NCBI GenBank assembly: GCA_015489285.1 | Contig: WGAA01000241.1 | Location: 1 to 5,716 of the forward strand | Length of the DNA stretch: 5,716 bases | From: Anaerolineae bacterium | Lineage (GTDB): Bacteria; Chloroflexota; Anaerolineae; JAADDB01 | Direction of reading: 5' to 3' | Shown: positions 5,700 to 5,716 of the stretch, piece after piece | Layout: each line of letters starts with the position of its first letter | Position numbering within the stretch: position 1 is the stretch's first letter | Notes under the pieces: generated by a model | The model's input: the letters and a program-made list of their open reading frames with translations, nothing else | Database searches by the model: none | What the model was told of the DNA's origin: nothing | Made by a program: the position numbers and the translations under genes

Positions 5700-5716
5700 G
5701 AAGACAAGATTGGCCC
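5700..5716. repeat. Possible start of a further hairpin module, cut by the window edge
   Basis: GAAGACAAGATTGGCCC matches GAAGATAAGGTTGGCTT (268-284) at 13 of 17 positions, and all four differences are transitions. At 268-284 this sequence opens hairpin module copy 1, directly after heptamer repeats. Here too it follows a heptamer block closely. The rest lies outside the window, so this remains a likely but unproven third copy. Confidence 0.4.

Overview
The window is GC-rich bacterial DNA (codon third positions are mostly G or C) with four complete genes and the 3' end of a fifth. My best guess for the source is a member of the Chloroflexota, perhaps Anaerolineae. The reasons are the gene types, the mix of GTG and ATG starts with strong purine-rich ribosome binding sites, and intergenic DNA full of short hairpins and degenerate 7-base repeats. 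This assignment is an inference and no marker gene fixes it.

Layout. Positions 1-150 (+) are the last 49 codons of an inositol-monophosphatase-family phosphatase. Positions 151-814 contain no gene. They hold two blocks of heptamer repeat, two tandem copies of a hairpin-rich module of about 150 bp, a third heptamer block and the dnaN promoter. Positions 815-1987 (+) encode the DNA polymerase III sliding clamp (dnaN). A three-gene operon on the minus strand converges on it. Read in transcription order it is iolG (5577-4564, inositol 2-dehydrogenase type), glgC (4551-3277, ADP-glucose pyrophosphorylase) and a second glgC paralogue (3280-2003). The last two overlap by 4 bp. Positions 5578-5716 are intergenic and carry reverse-oriented heptamer repeats and the edge of what looks like another hairpin module.

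How the genes work together. The two glgC genes are translationally coupled and probably make one enzyme that supplies ADP-glucose for glycogen synthesis. The first copy keeps all the catalytic signatures I checked. The second has lost the conserved Arg and Lys of the N-terminal nucleotide-binding loop but keeps the overall fold motifs. This resembles the catalytic and modulatory subunits of plant ADP-glucose pyrophosphorylase. iolG could feed sugar carbon into the same part of metabolism, but its functional link to glgC is unclear. dnaN is a separate housekeeping gene and lacks its usual neighbours dnaA and recF.

The most interesting points are the catalytic plus degenerate glgC pair, the tandem hairpin modules whose stems differ in sequence but still pair, and one heptamer repeat family that appears at both ends. 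That family includes a 23-bp perfect inverted repeat bracketing about 5 kb.
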